From: Actinomycetota bacterium | GTDB lineage: Bacteria > Actinomycetota > Acidimicrobiia > Acidimicrobiales > Ilumatobacteraceae | DNA: 64,000 nucleotides | Direction: 5' to 3' | NCBI GenBank assembly: GCA_016700055.1 | Contig: CP064997.1 | Span: 2,418,001-2,482,000 of the forward strand | In this document: piece by piece, positions 52,467 to 61,452 of the stretch | How the letters are laid out: each line of letters begins with the position of its first letter | Numbering within the stretch: the stretch's first letter is position 1 | Notes under the pieces: generated by a model | Seen by the model: only the letters and a program-made list of their open reading frames with translations | Database searches by the model: none | Told to the model about the DNA's origin: nothing | Position numbers and translations under genes: made by a program

Positions 52467-53486
52467 ATGGATCTGGTCGACTCGTACGGTCGCACCGTCC
52501 GCGACCTGCGCATCTCGGTCACCGACCGCTGCAACTTCCGCTGTACCTACTGCATGCCCTCCGAGGGGATGATCTGGCTGCCGCGGAGCGAGATCCTGAC
52601 GTTCGAGGAGATCGAGCGGCTGGCGAGGCTCTTCGTCGAGCGCTACCACGTGGACGGGATCCGCCTCACCGGCGGCGAGCCGACCGTGCGGGCCCATCTG
52701 GCGGTCCTCGTGCAGAAGCTGTCGGGTATCACGGTGCCTGCCGACGCGGCTTCGCCGGTCGCGGGAGCACCGGTAGACCTGTCGCTCACCACCAACGGGG
52801 CGGCGCTGCGGCTGCTCGCGTACGAGCTGCGCACCGCTGGACTGCACCGGGTGAACGTCAGCCTCGACACGCTCGACCGGGAGCGGTTCGAGGCGATCAC
52901 GCGGCGCGACGAGCTGCTGCGCGTGCTCGACGGGATCGACGCCGCGATCGAGGCCGGCTTCGCGCCGGTCAAGGTCAACACCGTCGTCGAGCGGGGCGTC
53001 AACGACGACGAGATCGTCGCCTTGGCCGAGTTCGGGCGAGAGCGCGGCGTCGAGCTGCGGTTCATCGAGTTCATGCCCCTCGACGCCTCCGGTCGATGGG
53101 TGCCCGACAGGGTCGTCAGCCAGGACGAGATCGTGGCCCGGATCCACGCCGTGTATCCGCTGGAGCAGATGCCCGGACGCGGGCCGGCACCGGCGGACCG
53201 CTGGCGCTACCTCGACGGGGCGGGCACGGTCGGCGTGATCCCGTCGGTGACCAAGCCGTTCTGCGGCGACTGCGACCGCGTGCGCCTCACCGCCGACGGC
53301 CAGCTGCGCACCTGCCTCTTCGCCACCGACGAGTTCGACTTGCGGGCCCTCATCCGGGCCGGCGCCACCGACGACGAGCTCGCCGGCGAGATCGAGCGTG
53401 CGGTCGCCACGAAGTGGGCCGGGCACCAGATCAACCAGGTCACGTTCGTGCGCCCGCGGCGCTCGATGAGCCAGATCGGCGGCTGA
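52467..53486 (+). CDS. moaA: GTP 3',8-cyclase
   Basis: Radical-SAM enzyme starting molybdopterin synthesis from GTP. The 339-residue protein has CNFRCTYC for the first [4Fe-4S], RLTGGEPTVRAHL, LTTNG, FIEFMPLDASGRW, and the C-terminal cluster FCGDCDRVRLTADGQLRTCLF; the conserved terminal Gly-Gly is present (SQIGG). ATG 52467 lies two bases after the moeA stop. Confidence 0.96.
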   Translation: MDLVDSYGRTVRDLRISVTDRCNFRCTYCMPSEGMIWLPRSEILTFEEIERLARLFVERYHVDGIRLTGGEPTVRAHLAVLVQKLSGITVPADAASPVAGAPVDLSLTTNGAALRLLAYELRTAGLHRVNVSLDTLDRERFEAITRRDELLRVLDGIDAAIEAGFAPVKVNTVVERGVNDDEIVALAEFGRERGVELRFIEFMPLDASGRWVPDRVVSQDEIVARIHAVYPLEQMPGRGPAPADRWRYLDGAGTVGVIPSVTKPFCGDCDRVRLTADGQLRTCLFATDEFDLRALIRAGATDDELAGEIERAVATKWAGHQINQVTFVRPRRSMSQIGG

Positions 53487-53499
53487 GGCCGGGCGTCGG

Positions 53500-54189
53500 T
53501 CAGCGGGCGAGAGCCTGTGCCACCACCTCGAACACGTCGGCGGAGATGCCGAGGCCGAGATGAGTGCTGCGCACCTCGACGTGTTCGACGTTCGGGCTGC
53601 GCTCGTCGATGCAGGCCTGCCAGGCGACGATGCGATCGGCCTTGGAGTAGATCGCCGTGATCGGCACCCTGATCGGGACGGCGCCGCGCGCGTCGACGAT
53701 GCGCTCTACCTGGTCGACGTCGATGCCCTGGCGTCGGTAGGCGTGCCCGACGGTGGTGTACTTCGGGCCGCCGACCACCGGGCTGCCGAGCGTGATCACC
53801 TGGCGCACCAGCGCCGGACGCTCACGGGCCACCTCGCGCACGAGGTATCCGCCCAGGCTCCAGCCGACGAGGCGCACCGGCTGGCCGTGCTCGCGATGCA
53901 TCTCCTCGACCAGCGAGACGAGCTGGGGCAGGAGCACCGCCACGTCGCCGGTGTTGCGCCCCAACCCCCACCCCGAGACCGTGTAGCCGAGCCGGGCGAG
54001 GTAGCCGCGCAGCAGTGCGGTGGAGGCGTCGCCGGCGCCGAACCCGGGCGCCACCAGCACCGGCTCGCCGTGACCGCGGGGCTGACGGCGAAGGCGTGCA
54101 GATCGGGCGACGAGCAGGGGCAGCTCGGCCGCAGCGGCGGCCTCACGCCAGGTGTCGCCGGGGTGGGGAACGGGGATCGCGCGGGCCAC
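53500..54189 (-). CDS. Alpha/beta hydrolase (lipase-like)
   Basis: A 229-residue alpha/beta hydrolase with VLVAPGFGAGDAS, nucleophile Ser in LVGWSLGGYL, an acidic residue in YSKADRIV and catalytic His in STHLGLGI. No signal peptide is seen. GTG 54189 has TATCCT (54196-54201, complement) 6 nt upstream. Substrate unknown. Convergent with moaA. Confidence 0.85.
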   Translation of the reverse strand: MARAIPVPHPGDTWREAAAAAELPLLVARSARLRRQPRGHGEPVLVAPGFGAGDASTALLRGYLARLGYTVSGWGLGRNTGDVAVLLPQLVSLVEEMHREHGQPVRLVGWSLGGYLVREVARERPALVRQVITLGSPVVGGPKYTTVGHAYRRQGIDVDQVERIVDARGAVPIRVPITAIYSKADRIVAWQACIDERSPNVEHVEVRSTHLGLGISADVFEVVAQALAR

Positions 54190-54287
54190 GGGTCAAGGAT
54201 AGGGGCGGGTGCCGGGGCCCCGATCCAGGCCGCTGCCGCGCCGGGTGCCGCGCTCTGCGGATCCGGTTCGTTTACGATCGTCGGCGG

Positions 54288-54803
54288 ATGAGCGATCTCA
54301 CCTTCAGCCACCTCGACCCGCTCGGTCGGGCCCGGATGGTCGACGTGACGCCGAAGGAGCCCACGCACCGTCGGGCGGTGGCCCGCTGCAAGGTGTTCAT
54401 GATGCCCGACACGACCACCGCGATCGCCAACCGCGAGGTGAAGAAGGGCGACGTCCTGGCTGTTGCCAGGGTCGCCGGCATCCAGGCCGCCAAGCGCACG
54501 GCGGACATGATCCCGCTCTGCCATCCGCTCCTCGTCGGCTCGGTCTCGGTGAACTTCGAGATCGGCGACGACCACGTGGCCGTCGAGGCCCACGTCGAGA
54601 CCGTCGATCGCACCGGAGTGGAGATGGAAGCGCTCCATGCGTGTGCGACGGCGGCGCTGACCATCTACGACATGTGCAAGTCCGCCGATCGGGCAATGGT
54701 GATCGGGGAACTCACCTTGTGGGAGAAGACGGGAGGCCGCTCCGGCGTCTACCGTCGCACGGGCGATGTTGGTCCTTCCGTCACGAACGTAGTAGATTCG
54801 TAA
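54288..54803 (+). CDS. moaC: Cyclic pyranopterin monophosphate synthase
   Basis: Acts with MoaA to give cyclic pyranopterin monophosphate. The 171-residue protein has VDVTPKEPTHRRAVA, AKRTADMIPLCHPLLVGSVSV, VETVDRTGVEMEALHACATAALTIYDMCK and WEKTGGRSG. TACGAT (54273-54278) is 9 nt before the ATG. With moaA and moeA it makes a local molybdenum-cofactor group; moaB, moaD and moaE are not in the window. Confidence 0.95.
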   Translation: MSDLTFSHLDPLGRARMVDVTPKEPTHRRAVARCKVFMMPDTTTAIANREVKKGDVLAVARVAGIQAAKRTADMIPLCHPLLVGSVSVNFEIGDDHVAVEAHVETVDRTGVEMEALHACATAALTIYDMCKSADRAMVIGELTLWEKTGGRSGVYRRTGDVGPSVTNVVDS

Positions 54804-54889
54804 CAAAGCGATCCGCTGTGGCTGGTCGCGCGGTGCGTGAACATCATGGACATGATGAAACTCATGGCGACAACTGAGAGGTATAACGC

Positions 54890-55489
54890 GTGAGCAAGAT
54901 CATCCTGCTCGTCGTCGGAGCAGCATGGGCAGCCGTCCTCATCCCGCCGCTACTGCGTAGCCGCATCGACAACCGGCCGAGCTCGTCGGTGGTCGATTTC
55001 CGTCGTCAGCTCTCGACGCTGCAGCGAACGGTTCCCGTCCGGGGGGCGATGGCGCCGATGCGCTCCCTCGCCCGTCCGCTCGCTCCGGCGCCACGACCCG
55101 GCAGCCGCACGCACCGCCCCGGCCCGGGTACCGGTCAACACACTCACCAGACCGAGCACCTCTCTCGTCAGGCGACGATGACGCGCCACGCTCCGGTGCG
55201 CCGTGACGCCCACAGCGCCGGCGTCTCCCGGCACCACTCCCAGGCCCATCTGCGCCGGCAGGTCAACCGCGCCACGGTCGTGCGCCAGCGCCGCCAGAAC
55301 GTGCTGTTCGGCCTGATCGCAACCACCGCGATCACCGCGTTCTGTGCCTTCACCACGAAGAGCGACCTGTTCGTGTACGCCTTCGTGCTGGCCGCGGTGT
55401 CCCTCGTCGGCTACTGCTACAAGCTGGTCCAGCTCCGTCAGCAGTCCGACGTGCGCACCTACGGCCACGAGTGGTTCCACGCCGCCTGA
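54890..55489 (+). CDS. GlpR/SepX-like actinobacterial membrane protein
   Basis: A 199-residue protein with one N-terminal helix (residues 3-21, IILLVVGAAWAAVLIPPLL) followed by Arg-Ser-Arg, an Arg/His-rich basic cytoplasmic region, and two C-terminal helices (about 140-180). This layout and its place after galU-moeA match the membrane protein called GlpR in corynebacteria and SepX in streptomycetes, which take part in cell division. Similarity is judged by eye and is moderate. GTG 54890 has GAGAGG upstream. Confidence 0.65.
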   Translation: MSKIILLVVGAAWAAVLIPPLLRSRIDNRPSSSVVDFRRQLSTLQRTVPVRGAMAPMRSLARPLAPAPRPGSRTHRPGPGTGQHTHQTEHLSRQATMTRHAPVRRDAHSAGVSRHHSQAHLRRQVNRATVVRQRRQNVLFGLIATTAITAFCAFTTKSDLFVYAFVLAAVSLVGYCYKLVQLRQQSDVRTYGHEWFHAA

Positions 55490-55561
55490 GCCGCCTGCTG
55501 AGGCACCCCGGCCACGGCTGGGGGATCGCAGGGGCGTCCTGTAGCATGACGCCTCGCCCGC

Positions 55562-55634
55562 GGGGGTGTAGCTCAGTTGGTAGAGCGCAACAATCGCACT
55601 GTTGAGGCCAGGGGTTCGATTCCCCTCACCTCCA
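55562..55634 (+). tRNA. tRNA-Ala (anticodon CGC)
   Basis: The 73-nt sequence folds as a tRNA: acceptor GGGGGTG/CACCTCC containing the G3-U70 pair that marks alanine tRNA, D-arm AGCTCAGTTGGTAGAGCG, anticodon stem CAACA/TGTTG with loop ATCGCAC, and T-arm AGGGGTTCGATTCCCCT. The anticodon CGC reads GCG. The terminal CCA is not encoded. Confidence 0.95.
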
Positions 55635-55695
55635 CCCGTCGAGGTCGTCCAGAGCCGATCGCCTCCGACATCTCGAAGAGGTGGTCGGCTCCCCA

Positions 55696-55750
55696 CGCGT
55701 TCTCGGTCGGTTGAGTCGCGCTATGTGTCACAAATCCGACCGAGAACGCG
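55696..55750. repeat. Dispersed palindromic repeat B, copy 3 (inverted)
   Basis: Arms CGCGTTCTCGGTCGG and CCGACCGAGAACGCG (15 bp, perfect) with a loop that is the reverse complement of the other copies, so this copy has the opposite orientation. It lies between tRNA-Ala and the YhaO-like gene. Confidence 0.92.
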
Positions 55751-55808
55751 CGGGGGGAAGCGGTAGCCGGCGGCGGGCGCGCTACACCCCTTTCGTATTG
55801 TGGCGATC

Positions 55809-56906
55809 GTGAGGATCCTGCACCTGGCGGACGTGCACCTGGACACCCCCTTCGGCTGGGCAGCGCCAGAGGTGGCCAGGCAGCTCCGGCACCACCTCCG
55901 TGAGGCGCTGCAGCGGGCCACCCAGTTGGTCGGGGGCGGCGGCTTCGACGCGCTGACCATCGCCGGCGACCTCTACGAGCACGACCGCTTCAGCGCCGAC
56001 ACCGGGGCCTTCCTGCAGGCATCGTTCGCCGAGCTGGCACCCGTCCCGGTGCTGATCGCCCCCGGCAACCACGACTGGTTCGGCCCGCAGAGCCTCTACC
56101 GCCAGGTCGAGTGGTCGCCGAACGTGGTGGTCTTCGACAGCTCCACCTTCACCCGGTTCGCCCTCGCCGACGGGGTGACGGTCTGGGGCGCGGCCCACCT
56201 CCGGCCGGCTCATACGCCCAACCTGCTGAACGGCTTCCACACCTGTGGATCGGAGACCCACCTGGCGTTGTTCCACGGCTCCGAACGAGGTGGTCTGGCG
56301 TTCCAGGAGGCGGGCAAGCAGGTGCACGCGCCCTTCGACGAGGCCGACATCGCCGCCGCCGGCTTCGCGTTCGCCCTCGTCGGGCACTACCACCGGGCCC
56401 GCGCCGGGCGCTGGTACGCCTATCCGGGCAATCCGTCCCCGCTCAGCTTCGGCGAGACCGGTGAGCGCGGCGCGCTCGTGATCGACGTGGCCGTTGCGGG
56501 GGTCACCGCGACGCCGGTGGCGCTCGCCGCCTCGCCGTGGCACGACGTGGCGGTCGACGCCACAGGGTGCTCGAGCGCCACCGAGGTGCGGGCCAGGATC
56601 GCCGAGCGGCTCGCCCCCCTGCGGGGTGTGGCCAGGGTGACCGTCTCTGGCGAGCTGGCCCCCGACGTCCACCTCGGCCTCGACGACCTCCGCGGTGTCG
56701 AGCACCCACTCGAGGCCTACATGCCCCAGTTCGGCGAGGTCACGGTCGCCTACGACGTCGACGCCCTCACCCGGGAGCAGACCGTCAGAGGCCAGTTCGT
56801 CCGTGACGTGCTCGATGCAGCCGAGCTCGAAGACGACCTGCGCCGGCGCATTCTCGTCACCGGGCTGCGCGCCTTCGACGGGCGAGCGGATCTGGAGGTG
56901 CCCTGA
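55809..56906 (+). CDS. YhaO/SbcD-like metallophosphoesterase (DNA nuclease subunit)
   Basis: Calcineurin-like phosphoesterase related to Mre11/SbcD and Bacillus YhaO. The 365-residue protein has LHLADVHLDTPF, TIAGDLYEHDRF, IAPGNHDWFG and VGHYHRA metal ligands. GTG 55809 is chosen over GTG 55800 because TATTGT (55796-55801) lies 7 nt before it. Its stop shares a base with the ATG of the ATPase gene (TGATG), so the two act together, probably in DNA end processing. Confidence 0.9.
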   Translation: MRILHLADVHLDTPFGWAAPEVARQLRHHLREALQRATQLVGGGGFDALTIAGDLYEHDRFSADTGAFLQASFAELAPVPVLIAPGNHDWFGPQSLYRQVEWSPNVVVFDSSTFTRFALADGVTVWGAAHLRPAHTPNLLNGFHTCGSETHLALFHGSERGGLAFQEAGKQVHAPFDEADIAAAGFAFALVGHYHRARAGRWYAYPGNPSPLSFGETGERGALVIDVAVAGVTATPVALAASPWHDVAVDATGCSSATEVRARIAERLAPLRGVARVTVSGELAPDVHLGLDDLRGVEHPLEAYMPQFGEVTVAYDVDALTREQTVRGQFVRDVLDAAELEDDLRRRILVTGLRAFDGRADLEVP

Positions 56907-59455
56907 TGTGGTTCTCGCAGGTACGCGCAGACGCCTTTGGTCCCTTCGACGGCGCAGTGCTCGAACCGGCGCCGGGGATGAACGTGATCTGGGGCCCGAA
57001 CGAGTCCGGCAAGTCGAGCTGGCACGCCGCGATGGTGGCCGGGCTCTGCGGTGTCGCGCGCACCAGGGGGGCGACCACGAAGGAGCATCGCGAACTGGAG
57101 AGCCGCCGGCGCCCCCGCTCGCGCGACCGCTGGGCGGTCGGTGTCACGGTCACCCTCGAACGCGGTGAGCGGATCGAGTTCCGCCAAAACCTCGCCGAGC
57201 GCACGGGCACCGCGCTCGACGCCGACCTCGGCCGCGACCGCACCGTCGAGTTCTTGCACCACAACAGCCCCGACGGGGCCAAGCTCGTCGGGCTCGACCG
57301 GGAGACCTTCAAGGCGGTCGCCTGCGTCGCTCAGGCGGCCATCTTGGGCATCACCGCCGACGCGGGCGCCCTGCAGGACGATCTCCAGCGCGCGGCGGCG
57401 ACTGCTGGCACGAAGTCCACCGCCAGCGAGGCCATCGCCTCGCTCGACCGCTTCCTCGAAACGCAGGTCGGCCAGCGGCGCGCGAACTCACGGCGACCGT
57501 TGCAGGCAGCCCTCGTGCGTGCCGAAGAGACGGCACGTGAGCTCGACCGAGCCCGGGCGGTGCACGATCAGGTGCTGCGCCGGGCCGGGTACGTCGAAGA
57601 AACCGAGCGCGCGGCCACCGAGGCAACGCGCACGGCTCGCCGAGCCGAGGCAGCGCATGCCGCCCTGTCGGCGAAGGAGCGGCTCGAAACGAACGCTCGG
57701 GTGCAGCACCTGGCCGCCACCTACCCTTCGGCGCCGCCCGGCCCCGCCGATGACGCCCAGCTCGCGGCCCGGGTCCAGGCGGCTCTCCACACGTGGATGG
57801 CGCGCCCCGCGGTACCCGAGCCGCCCGAACGGGCGAGCTCGGCAGTCGAGGCAGAGCTGGCCTCCCTGCCTCACCCCGCGTCCGGCGACCGCGAGATCGA
57901 CGGATCGGTCGGCTCGGCCAAGGCCTCGCTCGACTGGATCAGTGCCCAGCTCGCCGGGCACGACAAGTCACTTCCCGAGCTCACGCAGCCCGAGCTCACG
58001 CCGGTCGCTTCGCTCGACGCGAGCACCGCCCTCATCGCTGCGGGTGCGGTGGTCGCCGTCGCCGCCGGTGCCGCCGCGGTGCTCGTCGGCCCGGCCTTCG
58101 CGCTGGTCGGCGTTCTCGGCGTGGTGCTCGTCGTAGCCGGTGCCCTTCGCCGGGCACGGTCACGCGCAGGCGTAAGCGTGTCCGTCCAGGGCGAATCGCG
58201 GCGCCGATCCGAGTGGCAACAGCGCCGTGGCCGCCTCGCTGCCGACCAGCTGGTGGCCTGCCAAGCGCTCGCGCGGGCCGTCGCGGCGCGCGGCGAGGAC
58301 CTGCGCGGAGTTCCTGCCACCGACCTCTTGGGTGTGCAGTCCGCCTACGACCGCTACGCAGCCGCGTGCCGACGCCGGCGCGCCGATCACGAGCAGGACG
58401 TGCGCCGCAGCGAGCTCGCGCACGAGCTGCGCGCGGCGAAGAGCGCGGAGCGCCAGCGCGCCGATGATCTCCAGCGCCTCGCCGCCGCCGCGCAGGGCGT
58501 GGTGCAGCTCGCGGCCGAGGTGGGCCAACAGCGCGCGAGCGGCTCGGCGCCCGACGCGGCCGAAGGGCTCGAGCAGTGGCTCACGATGCGGCAGGCGAAC
58601 CTGGAGGAGACCGAGCGGCAGTGGAAGGAGTCGCTCGAGCTCGAGGGACTCCTCCGGGGCGCCACCCCCGCCGAGTTCGCCGCCCAGACCGACCTGATCG
58701 CGCGGCGAGCTCGCGAGCTGCGGGCCCGTCTCGACGACCCAGCCGGCGACGTCGACGCCACCGTCGACGATCTCGGCGCAGATGCGCGCGGTCCCGAATT
58801 CGAGACGATGCTGGCCGACCTGCGCCAACGGGCCGAAGACGCGCACGCCGAGGCGGTGGGGGCCAGGCGCGCCCTGGCGGAGTTCGCCGGCATCGCTCCC
58901 AATGTGGCCGAGGCCGAAGAGGCAAAGGCCGCCGCTGCGCGTGAGCTCGACCGGGTCACGGCCCTCGACGACGTCCTGGCTCGCACGAGAAGATTCCTGG
59001 TGGGCGCGGAGGTGCGTGTTCACCACGACATCGCGCCCGTCCTCGCCGCCAAGACCTCGCGGCCGCTGGCCACGGTCACCGGCGGGCGGTACCACGAGGT
59101 CGTCGTCGATCCGCAGACGCTGCAGGTGAACGTGCGCCTCGCCGACGGCAGCCAGGTCGACGCGTCGCGCCTGTCCCACGGCACCGCCGAGCAGGTCTAC
59201 TTGCTGCTGCGGGTGGCGATCAGCGACGTGCTCGGTTCGGCCGAGCCGTGCCCGATCCTGCTCGACGATCCCACCGTGCACGCCGATGCCGAGCGCACCT
59301 TCGCGCTGCTCGACGCCCTCCACGAGGTGAGTGCCACCCGCCAGGTAGTGCTGTTCACGCAGGAGGACGACGTGCGCTGCTGGGCGCAACGCGCCCTCGC
59401 CGAGCCCCGCGATCGGCTGGTGGAGCTGGACGTGCTGGCGGTGGTCAGCAGGTAG
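56906..59455 (+). CDS. YhaN-like AAA ATPase with membrane-spanning hairpin
   Basis: SMC/Rad50-like ATPase of 849 residues. Walker A is GPNESGKSS (residues 30-38); signature LSHGTAEQVYLLLR and Walker B PCPILLDDPTVHAD lie near the C-terminus. The middle is helical and coiled-coil-like, interrupted by two adjacent hydrophobic helices (about 374-413) as in YhaN, so the complex may be membrane anchored. It overlaps the convergent regulator gene by 11 bp. Confidence 0.9.
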   Translation: MWFSQVRADAFGPFDGAVLEPAPGMNVIWGPNESGKSSWHAAMVAGLCGVARTRGATTKEHRELESRRRPRSRDRWAVGVTVTLERGERIEFRQNLAERTGTALDADLGRDRTVEFLHHNSPDGAKLVGLDRETFKAVACVAQAAILGITADAGALQDDLQRAAATAGTKSTASEAIASLDRFLETQVGQRRANSRRPLQAALVRAEETARELDRARAVHDQVLRRAGYVEETERAATEATRTARRAEAAHAALSAKERLETNARVQHLAATYPSAPPGPADDAQLAARVQAALHTWMARPAVPEPPERASSAVEAELASLPHPASGDREIDGSVGSAKASLDWISAQLAGHDKSLPELTQPELTPVASLDASTALIAAGAVVAVAAGAAAVLVGPAFALVGVLGVVLVVAGALRRARSRAGVSVSVQGESRRRSEWQQRRGRLAADQLVACQALARAVAARGEDLRGVPATDLLGVQSAYDRYAAACRRRRADHEQDVRRSELAHELRAAKSAERQRADDLQRLAAAAQGVVQLAAEVGQQRASGSAPDAAEGLEQWLTMRQANLEETERQWKESLELEGLLRGATPAEFAAQTDLIARRARELRARLDDPAGDVDATVDDLGADARGPEFETMLADLRQRAEDAHAEAVGARRALAEFAGIAPNVAEAEEAKAAAARELDRVTALDDVLARTRRFLVGAEVRVHHDIAPVLAAKTSRPLATVTGGRYHEVVVDPQTLQVNVRLADGSQVDASRLSHGTAEQVYLLLRVAISDVLGSAEPCPILLDDPTVHADAERTFALLDALHEVSATRQVVLFTQEDDVRCWAQRALAEPRDRLVELDVLAVVSR

Positions 59456-60116
59456 CGGCGACGGCCGGCGCGATGGGGCTCAGCAAGAACACGTCCTGCA
59501 TCCGGCGCACGAGGGCCGCGGTGCCGGTGAGCTGCAGCGATCCCGACCGCAGCGGCGCCGCGAGCTCGACCTTGCCCATCCACACCGAGTAGAGCGTCGC
59601 GACGTCGCTCGACACGAAGACGTCGACGTCGAAACCGGGGTCGTGGGTGCATACGGACGGCCCGAGGGTGTCCTTCACGATCCAGAACCTCCTCCTGTCG
59701 TCGCTGAAGCGGAACTCGAGCACGATCCGCCGGTCGGGGAGCGCGCTGAAGTCGAGGCGCCGGTGCACCCACCAGACGAGCAGCTGCGGGTCGAGCTCGT
59801 GCTCGGAGGGGTCGCCGAACTGCCAGCGGGCTCCCCACTCACCGAGCCCGAACACGATCGGGCGCAGTTCCTCGCCCGCCGCGGTCAGCACGTAGCCCCC
59901 GTCGAGCTTCTCGACGACTCCGGCGAGCTCGAGCTGGCGGAGGCGCTTCGTGAGCAACGAGCGGGAGAGCCCGGGCAGGCACCGTGCCAGGTCGTTGAAC
60001 CGGTTGAAGCCGCAGAGCATGTCGCGCACGATCAGCAGCGACCAGCGCTCGCCGAGCACCTCGACCGCGCGGCTGATCGGGCAGTACTGGCCGTAACCCC
60101 CGTCGCGTGGCGCCAT
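59445..60116 (-). CDS. HxlR-family transcriptional regulator
   Basis: A 223-residue regulator. Residues about 10-100 form the HxlR winged helix (QYCPISRAVEVLGERWSLLIVRD, LPGLSRSLLTKRLRQLELAGVVEK) with the conserved Cys near residue 12. The C-terminal half (FDVDVFVSSDVATLYSVWMGK) resembles an SCP2-like sterol/lipid-binding domain, found in some actinobacterial HxlR proteins. Divergent from an acyl-CoA dehydrogenase, which it may regulate through the inverted repeat at 60173-60209. Confidence 0.9.
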   Translation of the reverse strand: MAPRDGGYGQYCPISRAVEVLGERWSLLIVRDMLCGFNRFNDLARCLPGLSRSLLTKRLRQLELAGVVEKLDGGYVLTAAGEELRPIVFGLGEWGARWQFGDPSEHELDPQLLVWWVHRRLDFSALPDRRIVLEFRFSDDRRRFWIVKDTLGPSVCTHDPGFDVDVFVSSDVATLYSVWMGKVELAAPLRSGSLQLTGTAALVRRMQDVFLLSPIAPAVAATC

Positions 60117-60172
60117 CTGTCGGTCCCCCTTACAGCGGTACCCCTCGATTCGTGAACGGGAGCGTAGCCCGG

Positions 60173-60209
60173 GTCCAGATCATGTACCGGCGAAGTAGCG
60201 GATCTGGAC
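60173..60209. promoter_or_regulatory. Inverted-repeat operator candidate
   Basis: GTCCAGATC (60173-60181) and GATCTGGAC (60201-60209) are perfect 9-bp arms with a 19-bp spacer, centred between the divergent HxlR regulator and acyl-CoA dehydrogenase genes. Two helical turns between arm centres would suit a dimeric winged-helix protein. Confidence 0.6.
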
Positions 60210-60279
60210 TATCCGCCGTTCGGAAACAGGTGCATGCTCGATCGATCCTGCCTATGACCGGACCGAAGGAGTGAATGCG

Positions 60280-61452
60280 ATGCTCACCGAGCACACCCAC
60301 TGGACGAGAACCGACCCTGCAGGAACGTGGCCGCAGCGGGCCGCTGACGCCGCAATGCTGATCGCGCCCGATGCCGCCGAGCACGACCGCCGCGGAGACT
60401 TCGTGAGCGACGGAATGGCGCTGATGCGCCGACGTGGGTTCACGTCGATGCTCGTGCCGAGCGAGCTCGGCGGTGGGGGAGCCACGTTCGCCGAGACGTG
60501 CGCGGTGCTGGCCGCCCTGGCCAAGGGATGCCCGGCAACGGCGCTGACGCTGTCGATGCACAGCCACCTCGTCGCCGCCCAGGTCTGGCGCCTGAAGCAC
60601 GACCTGCCGGCGCCGCTGCCGGCCCGCGTCGCCAACGAGGACCTCGTGCTCGTGTCCACGGGAGCGTCGGACTGGGTCGACTCGCACGGCACCGCCTCGC
60701 GCGTCGACGGCGGCTTCAGGGTCTCGGCACGCAAGAGCCCGGCGAGCGGGGCTCCGGCCGGTGACATCGTCGTCACGAGCGCCAGGTGGGAGGACAGCCC
60801 GGAGGGCACGCAGGTGATCCACTTCGCGGTCCCGTTCACCGCCGAGGGGGTCAGCGTCGAAGAGACCTGGGACACGATGGGAATGCGCGCGACCGGCTCG
60901 CACACGGTCGTTCTCGACGACGTCTTCGTTCCCGAGGCGGCGGTGTCGCTCTACCGCGCTGCCGGTGAGTGGCACTCGGTCTTCAACGTCGTCGTGGGCG
61001 TCGCGCTGCCGCTGGTCCTCGCCGTGTACGTCGGCGTGGCCGAAGCGGCGGCCGAACGGGCGATCGAGCTGGCCCGCAAGCGCAGCGACCCCGCGGTCGC
61101 GGCACCGGTGATCGGGCGCATGGTCAACCGCCTGCGGACCACGCAGAACGCCGTCGGGGCGATCATCGAGACGAACGACGACATGCGCTTCGCCGCCACC
61201 GTCGAGCACTCGGCCGCGGTGCTCAGCAACAAGACCGTCGCCACCGAAGCGGCGATCGACACCGTTCGCCTGGCGATGGAGGCCGCCGGCGGGGTCGGCT
61301 ACACCACGGGGGGCGGGATCGAACGGCTCTACCGCGACGTCCACGGCGCCCTCTACCACCCGCTACCCGCGGCGAAGCAGGAGATGTTCACCGGCAGAGT
61401 GGCGCTCGGCCTCGACCCGATCGGCGCCGGGGAGGGCGTGCGTGCCGGGTGA
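60280..61452 (+). CDS. Acyl-CoA dehydrogenase family protein
   Basis: FAD-dependent dehydrogenase of 390 residues. N-terminal helical domain with MLVPSELGGGGATFAETCAVL, a middle beta domain with DTMGMRATGSHTVVLDDVFVP, and a C-terminal helical domain ending AAGGVGYTTGGGIERLYRDVHG then ALYHPLPAAKQEMFTG. Substrate unknown; it is of the divergent type often acting on short or aromatic acyl groups. ATG 60280 is preferred because GAAGGAG is 8 nt upstream. Confidence 0.9.
   Translation: MLTEHTHWTRTDPAGTWPQRAADAAMLIAPDAAEHDRRGDFVSDGMALMRRRGFTSMLVPSELGGGGATFAETCAVLAALAKGCPATALTLSMHSHLVAAQVWRLKHDLPAPLPARVANEDLVLVSTGASDWVDSHGTASRVDGGFRVSARKSPASGAPAGDIVVTSARWEDSPEGTQVIHFAVPFTAEGVSVEETWDTMGMRATGSHTVVLDDVFVPEAAVSLYRAAGEWHSVFNVVVGVALPLVLAVYVGVAEAAAERAIELARKRSDPAVAAPVIGRMVNRLRTTQNAVGAIIETNDDMRFAATVEHSAAVLSNKTVATEAAIDTVRLAMEAAGGVGYTTGGGIERLYRDVHGALYHPLPAAKQEMFTGRVALGLDPIGAGEGVRAG

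Noticed and set aside
54843..54858. Short palindrome CATCAT-GGAC-ATGATG before the GlpR-like gene
   Set aside because: Short arms and no conserved partner or promoter match; may be chance.
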